NCBI RefSeq assembly: GCF_020400655.1
Contig: NZ_JAINRC010000016.1
Coordinates: 176,603 to 240,602 of the forward strand
DNA from: Streptomyces spinosus
GTDB lineage: Bacteria > Actinomycetota > Actinomycetes > Streptomycetales > Streptomycetaceae
Direction: 5' to 3'
Length of the DNA: 64,000 nt
Shown: positions 51,639 through 59,921 of the stretch, one piece after another
Position numbering within the stretch: position 1 is the stretch's first letter
How the letters are laid out: each line of letters starts with the position of its first letter
Position numbers and translations under genes: made by a program
The notes under the pieces: generated by a model
What the model saw: the letters and a program-made list of their open reading frames with translations, nothing else
What the model was told of the DNA's origin: nothing
Databases searched by the model: none

Positions 51639-51663
51639 CTGTTTAGAGCGACACTCTAAACAG
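51639..51663. promoter_or_regulatory. Perfect palindrome before the urease operon (candidate TetR operator)
   Basis: Ten-base arms CTGTTTAGAG and CTCTAAACAG (51639-51648, 51654-51663) around a five-base spacer, ending 22 bases upstream of the ureAB start. It is AT-rich against a GC-rich background, as expected for a TetR dimer site. Confidence 0.75.
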
Positions 51664-51845
51664 GGAAACCAGCAAAGAGAAGCACTGACCGGACAGTGGA
51701 CACACCTGGCTTGAGCATTGCTCTAGCAGGGCCGAGCGACAGAGCGCCCAACGAAAAGCGCCCCGGAGAGGTGCGGGGAACCGCGGGCCGGCCGTACCGG
51801 CCCGCGGACACCCGGCACCCCTTCGGGGCGCTGCGACCGCGTCCT

Positions 51846-52934
51846 TCAGCCGATGCGGTGCATCCAGCCGTGCTTGTCCTCGGCCGTGCCCCGCTGGAGG
51901 TCCAGGAGAGCCTGCCGCAGCCGCAGGGTGACCTCGCCCGGCTCCCCACCGCTCTGCTGCCACTCGGCACCGTTCCGCTTGGTGGTGCCGACCGGGGTGA
52001 TCACGGCGGCGGTGCCGCAGGCGAAGACCTCGGTGAGAGTGCCGTTCTCGGAGTCGCGCTGCCACTGGTCCACGGAGACGCGCCCCTCCTCGGACTCGTA
52101 GCCGAGGTCACGGGCGACGGCCAGCAGGGAGTCACGGGTGACGCCCTCCAGGATGGAGCCGGTCAGGGTCGGCGTGATGATCTTGTTTCCGTACACGAAG
52201 TACAGGTTCATCCCGCCCAGCTCCTCGACCCACTTGTGCTCGACCGCGTCGAGGTAGCAGACCTGGTCGCAGCCCTTGGCGGCGGCCTCGGCCTGGGCGA
52301 GCAGGGACGCCGCGTAGTTGCCGCCGGTCTTGGCGTCGCCCATGCCGCCGGGGACGGCGCGGACGCGGTCCTCGGAGACCCAGATGGACACCGGCTTGAC
52401 GCCGCCCGGGAAGTACGCGCCGGCCGGGGACGCGATGACGATGAAGAGGTACTCGTTGGCGGGCTTCACACCCAGCCCGACCTCGGTGCCGATCATGAAC
52501 GGACGCAGGTACAGCGACTCCTCGCCGCCGTGGGCGGGCACCCAGTCGATGTCCTGCCGGACCAGGGCGTCGCAGGCCTCGACGAACGTCTCGACCGGCA
52601 GCTCCGGCATGGCGAGGCGGCGGGCGGAGCGCTGGAAGCGCCTGGCGTTCTGGTCCGGGCGGAAGAGGGCGACCGCGCCGTCGGGCTGGCGGTAGGCCTT
52701 CAGGCCCTCGAAGATCTCCTGGGCGTAGTGCAGGACATGGGTGGCCGGATCGAGGGGGATCGGCGCGTACGGAACGAGCTGGCCGTCGTGCCAGCCACGG
52801 CCCTCGGTCCACTTGATCGTCACCATGTGGTCGGTGAAGTGGCGGCCGAACCCCGGGCTGGCCAGGATCGCCTCGCGTTCCGCGGCGGCGAGCGGGCTGG
52901 CGGAGGGCTTGAGCTCGATCGTGGGCGTCGTCAT
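51846..52934 (-). CDS. ilvE: Branched-chain amino acid aminotransferase
   Basis: 362 residues, PLP-dependent fold type IV. The Schiff-base Lys is in GMGDAKTGGNYAAS (about residue 198); LPVETFVEACDALV and YLFIVIASPAGAYF flank it; EELGGMNLYFV (about 238) and TLTEVFACGTAAVITPVG (about 310) bind PLP phosphate and substrate. It performs the last step of Leu, Ile and Val synthesis and the first step of their breakdown. ATG at 52934 is used (MTTPTIELKPS); GTG at 52952 would add six residues. Confidence 0.95.
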   Translation of the reverse strand: MTTPTIELKPSASPLAAAEREAILASPGFGRHFTDHMVTIKWTEGRGWHDGQLVPYAPIPLDPATHVLHYAQEIFEGLKAYRQPDGAVALFRPDQNARRFQRSARRLAMPELPVETFVEACDALVRQDIDWVPAHGGEESLYLRPFMIGTEVGLGVKPANEYLFIVIASPAGAYFPGGVKPVSIWVSEDRVRAVPGGMGDAKTGGNYAASLLAQAEAAAKGCDQVCYLDAVEHKWVEELGGMNLYFVYGNKIITPTLTGSILEGVTRDSLLAVARDLGYESEEGRVSVDQWQRDSENGTLTEVFACGTAAVITPVGTTKRNGAEWQQSGGEPGEVTLRLRQALLDLQRGTAEDKHGWMHRIG

Positions 52935-53128
52935 GAGTGATGTGTCCTTCACCGGTTGTAGTGACGGGCCGCGCTCACGCCTGTGCTCCCGGTCGTCGGT
53001 GACAGGACGTCCGGGCGTTCCCTCATATCGCGGCTCCGCGTTCGATTATCGCGCGGACGGCGGTAGGGGACGGAATTAGGGTGAAGCGGTCCAAGGGTTG
53101 ATGGTGGCACCCGGCGAGGCACAGGAAA

Positions 53129-53159
53129 AGCCGCCGGGTGCGGTCGCGACCCGGCGGCT
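53129..53159 (-). terminator. Intrinsic terminator after leuB
   Basis: Perfect 11-base arms (53129-53139 and 53149-53159) with a nine-base loop; the minus-strand transcript continues with TTTTCC. It lies 18 bases after the leuB stop and upstream of ilvE, so the two genes are mostly separate units. Confidence 0.85.
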
Positions 53160-53176
53160 CGGTGTAGCGCGGCGGG

Positions 53177-54220
53177 TCAGCCAGCTACGCGTACGGCGAG
53201 CGCGTCGCCGATCCCGGAGGTGCTCCGGGCGGGCTGCCCGGCGCGCTCGGTGAGGTCGGCGGCGACCGCCGCGTCGATCCGGTCGGCCTCGGAGTCGTAG
53301 CCGAGGTGGCGCAGCAGCAGGGCGACGGACAGGACGGTGGCGGTGGGGTCGGCCTTGCCCTGGCCTGCGATGTCCGGGGCCGAGCCGTGGACCGGCTCGA
53401 ACATGGACGGGAACTCGCGGGTGGGGTTGATGTTGCCGGAGGCGGCCACGCCGATGCCGCCGGAGACCGCCGCCGCGAGGTCGGTGATGATGTCGCCGAA
53501 GAGGTTGTCGGTGACGATGACGTCGAACCGGCCCGGGTCGGTGACCAGGTAGATGGTCGCGGCGTCGACGTGGATGTAGTCCGTGGTGACCTCGGGGTAC
53601 TCCTCGGCCACCTTGTTGAAGACGTTCGTCCACAGGTGCCCGGCGAAGGTCAGCACGTTGTTCTTGTGGACCAGCGTGAGCTTCTTGCGCGGGCGGGCCT
53701 GGGCGCGCGCGAAGGCGTCGCGGACGACCCGCTCGACACCGTAGGCCGTGTTGACGGACACCTCGGTGGCGACCTCGTGCGCGGTGCCCTTGCGGATGGT
53801 GCCGCCGTTGCCGGTGTACGGGCCCTCGGTGCCCTCGCGGACGACGACGAAGTCGATCTCCGGCTGGCCGGCGAGCGGGGTGGCGACACCGGGGAGCAGC
53901 TTCGACGGACGCAGGTTGACGTGGTGGTCGAAGGCGAACCGGAGCTTGAGCAGGAAGCCGCGCTCCAGGACGCCGGACGGCACCGACGGGTCGCCGATGG
54001 CGCCCAGCAGGATGGCGTCGTGCTGCTTGAGGGAGGCGAGGTCGGCGTCGGTGAGGGTCTCACCGGTGGCGTGGTAGCGCTTGGCGCCGAAGTCGTACTC
54101 CTTGGTCTCCAGCTTCACATCCTGCGGCAGGACGGCGGAGAGGACCTTGAGACCCTCGGCCACGACCTCCTGGCCGATGCCGTCACCGGGGATCACTGCG
54201 AGATTGATGCTGCGAGACAT
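53177..54220 (-). CDS. leuB: 3-isopropylmalate dehydrogenase
   Basis: 347 residues. Oxidatively decarboxylates 3-isopropylmalate to 2-oxoisocaproate with NAD. Clear motifs: AVIPGDGIGQEVVAEGLKVL, the arginine-bearing FDHHVNLRPSKLLPGV, FVVVREGTEGPYTG, TLVHKNNVLTF, IVTDNLFGDIITDLAAAV and MFEPVHGSAPDIAGQG. It completes leucine synthesis with leuCD (about 48 kb away) and ilvE (adjacent). ATG at 54220. Confidence 0.97.
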   Translation of the reverse strand: MSRSINLAVIPGDGIGQEVVAEGLKVLSAVLPQDVKLETKEYDFGAKRYHATGETLTDADLASLKQHDAILLGAIGDPSVPSGVLERGFLLKLRFAFDHHVNLRPSKLLPGVATPLAGQPEIDFVVVREGTEGPYTGNGGTIRKGTAHEVATEVSVNTAYGVERVVRDAFARAQARPRKKLTLVHKNNVLTFAGHLWTNVFNKVAEEYPEVTTDYIHVDAATIYLVTDPGRFDVIVTDNLFGDIITDLAAAVSGGIGVAASGNINPTREFPSMFEPVHGSAPDIAGQGKADPTATVLSVALLLRHLGYDSEADRIDAAVAADLTERAGQPARSTSGIGDALAVRVAG

Positions 54221-54255
54221 GCGGGCACCCTACTCCTCGTCCCAGGTGATGACAC

Positions 54256-54738
54256 ATGGCGTCCGCGATACGGACACCCGGACGTGTTGCCAGTGTCCCC
54301 GCCAACCTCGGGCACAGCCGGGGCCGGCAGACGGCCTGGCTGGACCGGACGCTGGGCCGGCTGCGCGCGGCCGACGGCATCGACTTCGTGGTCGTCTTCT
54401 TCCACCACTGCGCCTACTCCACCTCGCGGCACTCCTCGGACGGAGGCGTCCGGCGGGAGTGGCCGCCGCTGTTCGCGAAGCACCGGGTGGACCTGGTGAT
54501 CAACGTGAAGGACAGCTACGAGGGACACGTCACCCGGCACCGGGCGGTCGACACCTTCGCGTGGACGAAGGGCGGGGACCGGGCGCCGGAGACGGTGGAG
54601 TGGTCGCGGGTGCGCTACACCGGCTTCTCACTGCTCTCGGTGGAGGTGCGGGCCGGCGCGGCACCACGGCTCGTGGTCTCGGCGCTGGGCCAGGACGGGC
54701 GGCGGATCGACCACTTCGAGGTGGGGCGCGGCGGGTGA
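54256..54738 (+). pseudogene. Remnant of a secreted metallophosphoesterase
   Basis: The frame encodes the C-terminal part of a purple-acid-phosphatase-like metallophosphoesterase: GRQTAWLDRTLGRLRAADGI, FVVVFFHHCAYSTSRHSSDGG and PLFAKHRVDLVIN. The His-rich motif expected after VDLVIN (GHNH...YER) is absent and reads VKDSYEGHVTRH instead. The whole N-terminal metal-binding half is missing, replaced by leuB promoter sequence. The remaining end (YTGFSLLSVEV) is family-like. It looks like a decayed gene with a 5' deletion and an internal loss; an expressed product is unlikely to be active. Confidence 0.65.
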
Positions 54739-54740
54739 GG

Positions 54741-54768
54741 GCCGCACCGCACCCCGGGGGAGTGCGGC
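54741..54768. terminator. Hairpin between the phosphatase remnant and the 43-residue gene
   Basis: Seven-base arms GCCGCAC and GTGCGGC, at 54741-54747 and 54762-54768, between two convergent reading frames. Confidence 0.45.
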
Positions 54769-54787
54769 TCCCGGCTGGTGGTCCGGC

Positions 54788-54919
54788 TCAGTGGCCGGTC
54801 TCGCCGCCGTTGTCCCGGCGGTCCAGGGCGCGCTGGAGGGCGGCGGCGGCGTTCTTGCGGTCGGACTCGCTCGTGCGGGACACGTGGCGGACTCGGCGGT
54901 GGGCGGTCGTCTCGGCCAT
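54788..54919 (-). CDS. 43-residue basic helical protein
   Basis: A short frame of good quality: ATG at 54919 has GAAGGAG nine bases upstream. The product (MAETTAHRRVRHVSRTSESD, then RKNAAAALQRALDRRDNGGE) is basic at the N-terminus and predicted helical. It fills a gap between the phosphatase remnant and the AAC(2')-like gene. No family is recognised; small proteins of this style are common in Streptomyces. Confidence 0.55.
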   Translation of the reverse strand: MAETTAHRRVRHVSRTSESDRKNAAAALQRALDRRDNGGETGH

Positions 54920-55231
54920 GGCGGTCGACTCCTTCGGCATACGTGGAGCGCGGCAAGGGTGAGGGTTGCGAGACGCCGGAAGGGGCGGGGAGCACCGGCC
55001 GCAGGGATTGCCTGCACGAGGCCCGGCTCACGACCGCCATTCGCTGGATCGAGCGAGACGTTCGGCTCCTACAAAACTAAGGGAGCCACCCGTGTCTGTC
55101 TGCACAATTACTCGGACTTCCTACTATCTGAGACGGCGCGTCGGGTCACACGTCCCCGAACTGGGATTACGCCCGATGGTGGCCGCGCCACCAAGGAGGT
55201 GGAGCCGCAGAGCCATACGGCCGTACGACCG
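54920..55231. other. 312-base gap without a supported gene
   Basis: Lower GC than its surroundings. It contains a possible GTG start at 55092 preceded by AAGGGAG, but that frame runs into the antisense of the acetyltransferase gene. I see no RNA gene or strong hairpin. Confidence 0.4.
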
Positions 55232-55753
55232 TCACAGGACGTCCCCGTCCCGCCAGTCGAAGACGAGTTCCCCTTCCGGGTCGAGCGCGCCCCGCACGTA
55301 CACGCCGCCCTCCTCGTCGTGCAGCCGGACGATCCCGTCCGGAGAGAGGGCGTGCACCTGCCCGGCCCAGCGCCGCCAGCCCCGGGCGGCGTACAGCGCG
55401 GCGCCCTCGTCGCTCGCCGAGAGCGCGCCGAGGTCGTAGGCACGGTCGACCACCCGCTCCAGCCCGGCCATCACCCGCCCGCCGAGCCCGGTCCGCCGCA
55501 CGTCGGCCCGCACGGCGACGGCCTCCACGTACCCCGCGCGCAGCCAGCGCCCCCGGTGCCGCACCCGTCGCATCACGACGGAACCGTGAGCGGCGAGCCC
55601 GGCCCCGTCCCGGACGAGCGCGTGCAGCCCGCCCAGCCCGTGCTCCCAGTCGGCGTCGGAGAGGTCCCCGTCGAAGGCGGCGTCCAACAGGGCGCGGACA
55701 TCGCGGAGTTCGGCCGCGTCCAGGTCGGCGGTGTGGGCGAGGCGCAGGGTCAT
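55232..55753 (-). CDS. AAC(2')-like GNAT acetyltransferase
   Basis: 173 residues. It strongly resembles mycobacterial aminoglycoside 2'-N-acetyltransferases as I remember them: LRLAHTADLDAAELRDVRALLDAAF, DADWEHGLGGLHALV, GYVEAVAVRADVRRTGLGGRVM (the acetyl-CoA pyrophosphate loop is R-R-T-G-L-G), YDLGALSASDEGAALYAARGWRRW, and a C-terminal LVFDWRDGDVL. These enzymes acetylate aminoglycosides and may have a cell-wall-related natural role. ATG at 55753. Activity is not shown by sequence alone; it is isolated, not in an antibiotic cluster. Confidence 0.8.
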   Translation of the reverse strand: MTLRLAHTADLDAAELRDVRALLDAAFDGDLSDADWEHGLGGLHALVRDGAGLAAHGSVVMRRVRHRGRWLRAGYVEAVAVRADVRRTGLGGRVMAGLERVVDRAYDLGALSASDEGAALYAARGWRRWAGQVHALSPDGIVRLHDEEGGVYVRGALDPEGELVFDWRDGDVL

Positions 55754-55799
55754 GGCGCCAGTATGACGCCCCGGAAGTTCCCCGGTGTGCGGCATGGGA

Positions 55800-55840
55800 A
55801 CGGCCCGGGGAGCCCGCTCGTGTCGGGCTTCCCGGGCCGT
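55800..55840 (-). terminator. Hairpin after the P5C dehydrogenase gene
   Basis: Seventeen-base arms (55800-55816 and 55824-55840) with one position that is a mismatch or wobble, and a seven-base loop, 16 bases after the pruA stop. Confidence 0.75.
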
Positions 55841-55856
55841 GCTCGGGGGGGGCTGG

Positions 55857-57488
55857 TCAGCCCATGTGCGGGTAGGTGTAGTCGGTCGGCGCGACCAGGG
55901 TCTCCTTGATGGCGCGGGTCAGCGTCCAGCGCTGGAGGTTCTGCGGGGCGCCGGCCTTGTCGTTGGTGCCGGAGGCGCGGCCGCCGCCGAAGGGCTGCTG
56001 GCCGACGACGGCGCCGGTCGACTTGTCGTTGATGTAGAAGTTGCCCGCGGCGAAGCGGAGCTTCTCCATCGTGTACGCCGCCACAGCGCGGTCGCCCGCG
56101 ATGACCGAGCCGGTGAGGGCGTAGTCCGACACCGACTCCATCTGGGTCAGCATCTCGTCGTACTTGTCGTCCTCGTAGACGTGCACCGCGAGGATCGGGC
56201 CGAAGTACTCGGTGGTGAACACCTCGTTCTCCGGGTCGGTGCACTCGATGACGGTCGGGCGGACGAAGTAGCCGACCGAGTCGTCGTAGCTGCCGCCCGC
56301 GACGATCGTGCAGGACGGGTCCGCCTTGGCGCGGTCGATCGCGGCCTTGTTCTTGACGAAGGCACGCTCGTCGATCACGGCGCCGATGAAGTTCGACAGG
56401 TCGGTGACGTCACCCATGGTCAGGTAGTCGACCTCGGCCGCGAACTCCTCCTTGAAGCCCGAGTTCCAGATGGACGCCGGGATGTAGGCGCGGGAGGTCG
56501 CGCTGCACTTCTGGCCCTGGTACTCGAAGGCGCCCCGGGTGAGGGCCGTCTTCAGCACCGCGCGGTCGGCCGACGGGTGCGCGACGAGGAAGTCCTTGCC
56601 GCCGGTCTCGCCGACCAGACGCGGGTAGGAGCGGTACTTCTCGATGTTGTTGCCGACCGTCTTCCACAGGTACTGGAAGGTCTTGGTGGAGCCGGTGAAG
56701 TGGATGCCCGCGAGGTCCCGGTGCTCCAGGGCGACCTTGGAGACCTCGATGCCGTCGCCGGTGACGAGGTTGATGACGCCCTTGGGCAGGCCCGCCTCCT
56801 CCAGCAGTCGCATGAGGAGCACGGCCGCGTGGGTCTGCGTCGGGGACGGCTTCCAGACCACCACGTTGCCCATCAGGGCGGGGGCGGTGGGCAGGTTGCC
56901 GGCGATCGCCGTGAAGTTGAACGGCGTGATCGCGTAGACGAAGCCCTCCAGCGGGCGGTGGTCCAGGCGGTTCCACACGCCCGGGGAGTTCGCCGGGGGC
57001 TGCTCGGCCAGGATCTGCCGGGCGTAGTGGACGTTGAAGCGCCAGAAGTCGACCAGCTCACAGGGGGTGTCGATCTCGGCCTGCTGGGCGGTCTTGGACT
57101 GGCCCAGCATCGTGGAGGCGGCAAGGGTCTCGCGCCAGGGGCCGGCCAGCAGCTCGGCCGCGCGCAGGATGATCGCGGCGCGGTCGTCGAAGGACATCGC
57201 ACGCCAGGCCGGCGCGGCGGCCAGGGCCGCGTCGATGGCGTCCTTGGCGTCCTGCTGGGTGGCGTGGCGGCCGGTGCCGATGACGGCCTTGTGGTTGTGC
57301 GGCTGCACGACCTCGAACGGCTCGCCGCCGCCCAGCCGCTTCTCCCCGCCGATCGTCATCGGCAGCTCGATCGGGTTCTCGGCCAGCTCCTTGAGCTTGG
57401 CCTCCAGCCGGGCGCGCTCGGGCGAGCCGGGGGCGTAGCCGTGCACCGGCTCGTTGACGGGGGTGGGGACCTGGGTCACAGCGTCCAT
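55857..57488 (-). CDS. pruA: 1-pyrroline-5-carboxylate (glutamate semialdehyde) dehydrogenase
   Basis: 543 residues. Oxidises glutamate-5-semialdehyde to glutamate with NAD, the second step of proline breakdown. Aldehyde dehydrogenase motifs: PFNFTAIAGNLPTAPALMGN (about 185), IHFTGSTKTFQYLW (about 245), catalytic Glu in RLVGETGGKDFLV (about 290) and catalytic Cys in FEYQGQKCSATSRAYIP (about 325). Transcribed 39 bases after the proline dehydrogenase gene. Confidence 0.95.
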   Translation of the reverse strand: MDAVTQVPTPVNEPVHGYAPGSPERARLEAKLKELAENPIELPMTIGGEKRLGGGEPFEVVQPHNHKAVIGTGRHATQQDAKDAIDAALAAAPAWRAMSFDDRAAIILRAAELLAGPWRETLAASTMLGQSKTAQQAEIDTPCELVDFWRFNVHYARQILAEQPPANSPGVWNRLDHRPLEGFVYAITPFNFTAIAGNLPTAPALMGNVVVWKPSPTQTHAAVLLMRLLEEAGLPKGVINLVTGDGIEVSKVALEHRDLAGIHFTGSTKTFQYLWKTVGNNIEKYRSYPRLVGETGGKDFLVAHPSADRAVLKTALTRGAFEYQGQKCSATSRAYIPASIWNSGFKEEFAAEVDYLTMGDVTDLSNFIGAVIDERAFVKNKAAIDRAKADPSCTIVAGGSYDDSVGYFVRPTVIECTDPENEVFTTEYFGPILAVHVYEDDKYDEMLTQMESVSDYALTGSVIAGDRAVAAYTMEKLRFAAGNFYINDKSTGAVVGQQPFGGGRASGTNDKAGAPQNLQRWTLTRAIKETLVAPTDYTYPHMG

Positions 57489-57527
57489 GGGATCCGTAAC
57501 TCCTTGTACGTGAGCGGGTGTGCGGGC

Positions 57528-58454
57528 TCAGCCCTTGCTGACCATGCTGCGGAGGAAGAACCGGAGGTTGGCCGGCTTCTCCGCCAGGCGGCGCATGAAG
57601 TAGCCGTACCAGTCGGTGCCGTAGGCGGTGTAGACGCGCATGCGGTGGCCCTCGGCGGCCAGCCGCAGGTGCTCCTCGCCGCGGATGCCGTACAGCATCT
57701 GGAACTCGTACTCGTCGAGCTTGCGGCCGGCCTTGTGGGCCAGTTCCTGGGCGATGGCGATCAGCCTCGGGTCGTGGGACCCGACCATCGGGTAGCCCTC
57801 GCCCTCCATCAGCGTCCTCAGGATGCGCACGTAGGCCTTGTCGATCTCGTGCTTCTGCTGGTAGGCGACCTCGGCGGGCTCCTTGTAGGCGCCCTTGACC
57901 AGGCGGACGCGGCTGCCGCTCGCGGCGAGGCGGCGGGCGTCGGCCTCGGTGCGGAAGAGGTAGGCCTGGATGACGCAGCCGGTCTGCGGGAAGTCCTTCC
58001 GCAGGTCCTCGTGGATGGCGAACATCGAGTCGAGGGTGGTGTGGTCCTCGGCGTCGAGCGTCACGGTCGTGCCGATGGCGGCCGCGGCCTCGACGACCGG
58101 GCGGACGTTCGCGAGCGCCAGTTCGTGGCCGCCCTCGAGCGCCTGGCCGAACATGGACAGCTTGACGGACATCTCCACGCGCTCGCCCAGCCCCAGGTCG
58201 TTGAGGTGGTCGATCAGCGCCAGGTAGGCGTCCCGGGCGGCGGTGGCCTGCTCGGGGGTGGTGATGTCCTCGCCGACGACGTCCATCGTCAGCTCCAGGC
58301 CCTTGGCCGTGAGGTCCTTGATGATCGGGACGATGTCGGCCACGGTCTCGCCGGGGATGAAGCGGTCGACGACCTGCTTGGTCACCGGGGCCGCCGAGAT
58401 CAGGCGTCGCATCCGGTCGCTGCGCGACGCGGCGAGAATCACGGGACCCAGCAC
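57528..58454 (-). CDS. Proline dehydrogenase (monofunctional)
   Basis: 308-residue FAD enzyme that oxidises proline to pyrroline-5-carboxylate and passes electrons to the respiratory chain. TIM-barrel motifs include LGLGERVEMSVKLSMFGQAL, VTLDAEDHTTLDSMFAI, IQAYLFRTEADAR, RVRLVKGAYKEP, YEFQMLYGIRGE and YGTDWYGYFMRRLAEKP; the last carries the paired Arg that bind the proline carboxylate. GTG at 58454 follows GGAGG. It is divergent from a PucR-type regulator that probably senses proline. Confidence 0.93.
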   Translation of the reverse strand: MLGPVILAASRSDRMRRLISAAPVTKQVVDRFIPGETVADIVPIIKDLTAKGLELTMDVVGEDITTPEQATAARDAYLALIDHLNDLGLGERVEMSVKLSMFGQALEGGHELALANVRPVVEAAAAIGTTVTLDAEDHTTLDSMFAIHEDLRKDFPQTGCVIQAYLFRTEADARRLAASGSRVRLVKGAYKEPAEVAYQQKHEIDKAYVRILRTLMEGEGYPMVGSHDPRLIAIAQELAHKAGRKLDEYEFQMLYGIRGEEHLRLAAEGHRMRVYTAYGTDWYGYFMRRLAEKPANLRFFLRSMVSKG

Positions 58455-58619
58455 GGGGCACCTCCACAGACAAGCACCAAATACGGCCGTCACCCGACGA
58501 TTCGGGTACGGCACGGAGAACCACCGTGAAACCTATGGATCCCTCCGATCGTCGGCCATCGACAGCTGTCACGCATCCGTGCCCGGGATCTCAGACAGAT
58601 GTATGAAGGTGTCCGGCAA

Positions 58620-59909
58620 ATGGGGGAGAATGCCCGGGTGGCGGCTGAATTCAAGGCGGACTACCAGGAGCTGGTGGACGAGCTCTCCGAGTTGCTGGGG
58701 GTGCCGGCGACCCTGGAGAACCGCGACTTCGAGCTGATCGCCTTCGGTGCCTACGACAGCGAGGACGAGCTGGACCCGACCGCGCTGGACCCGGTGCGCA
58801 CCCGCTCGATCCTGACCCGGCGCTCCACGGCGGCGGTCCGCGCCTGGTTCGAGGGCTTCGGCATCACGCGCGCGACCGGGCCGGTGCGTATCCCGCCGAG
58901 CCCGGAGGCCGGTGTCTACCGCGGCCGGATCTGCCTGCCGGTGCGCCACCGGGGCGTCGTCCTCGGCTACGTCTGGCTGCTGGACAGCGATCCCGGGCCG
59001 ACCGACGCCCAGCTCGCCGCCGCCCTGCGGGTCGCGGGCCGGATCGGCGCGCTGCTCGCGGACGAGGCGGAGGCCGGGGCGGGGCTGAGCCGGGAGCTGC
59101 GGGCCGTGCTCACCGCGGAACGCGGCTGGCAGCGGGACATGGCGGTGGCGGAGCTGCGCACCGCGCTGGGGCCCCGCGCGGACGGCCCGCACACCCTGGT
59201 CTGCGTGGCGCCGTGGCCGTCGGCCGACCCGGACGACGCCCCCGCCGCCCGGACGATCCCGCACGCCACGGCGCTGTGCACACTGCCGTGGGGCGCCTCG
59301 GGGCAGAGCCTCGCGCTGCTGGTGCGCCTGCGGACCACGGAGTCCAGCGCACCCGCGCTGGCGGCGGCCGCGCGGCTGCTGAAGGAGGCCGACGGGGCCC
59401 GCGGGGCGCCGGGCGGCGCGGCGCGCGGGGCGGGCGCCCGCGTGGCGGCGGCGGTCGCGGCGGGGTTCGCCGCCGGGGCCCGGGCCGCCCAGGCCACCGG
59501 CTGCGCGGCCGGGGTCGGCGAGCCGCGTACCGGCCTCACCGAGCTGGGCACCATCTGGCAGGAGGCGTCGGCCGCCGCGCGGGCCGCGCTGGCCGAACCG
59601 CGGTTCGGTCCGGTCGCCGAGTGGGCGCGGATCGGGGCGTACCGGCTGCTGACCGCGCTGCCGCCGGAGGCCGCGCACGACCGGGTGGTCGGCCCCCTCC
59701 TCTCCCCCGCCCACCGGGAGCTGGCCCGCACGGCCGAGGTCTACCTCGACTGCGCCGGGCAGGCCGGCCGCACGGCCGCCGAGCTGGGCATCCACCGTCA
59801 GACCCTCTACTACCGCCTGTCCCGCGTGGAGCAGCTCACCGGGCTGGACCTGGACGACGGGGAGGACCGGCTGCTGCTGCACATGGCGCTGAAGCGGGCG
59901 CGGCTGTGA
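58620..59909 (+). CDS. PucR/CdaR-type regulator of proline catabolism
   Basis: About 429 residues. The C-terminal 60 residues are the PucR helix-turn-helix (EVYLDCAGQAGRTAAELGIHR, then QTLYYRLSRVEQLTGLDLDDGEDRLLLHMALK). The N-terminal two thirds form a GAF-like sensor region. Position opposite the proline dehydrogenase genes suggests it is the proline-responsive activator, by analogy with PutR-type proteins; this is inference. ATG at 58620 was chosen; GTG at 58638 has a better ribosome site (GGGGGAG) and ATG at 58599 is also open. Confidence 0.85.
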   Translation: MGENARVAAEFKADYQELVDELSELLGVPATLENRDFELIAFGAYDSEDELDPTALDPVRTRSILTRRSTAAVRAWFEGFGITRATGPVRIPPSPEAGVYRGRICLPVRHRGVVLGYVWLLDSDPGPTDAQLAAALRVAGRIGALLADEAEAGAGLSRELRAVLTAERGWQRDMAVAELRTALGPRADGPHTLVCVAPWPSADPDDAPAARTIPHATALCTLPWGASGQSLALLVRLRTTESSAPALAAAARLLKEADGARGAPGGAARGAGARVAAAVAAGFAAGARAAQATGCAAGVGEPRTGLTELGTIWQEASAAARAALAEPRFGPVAEWARIGAYRLLTALPPEAAHDRVVGPLLSPAHRELARTAEVYLDCAGQAGRTAAELGIHRQTLYYRLSRVEQLTGLDLDDGEDRLLLHMALKRARL

Positions 59910-59921
59910 CGCCTGGCGCGG

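Noticed and set aside
55092..55439. Plus-strand GTG frame with a good AAGGGAG site
   Set aside because: Most of the frame is antisense to the AAC(2')-like gene and reads as a low-complexity Ser/Arg/Pro shadow product.
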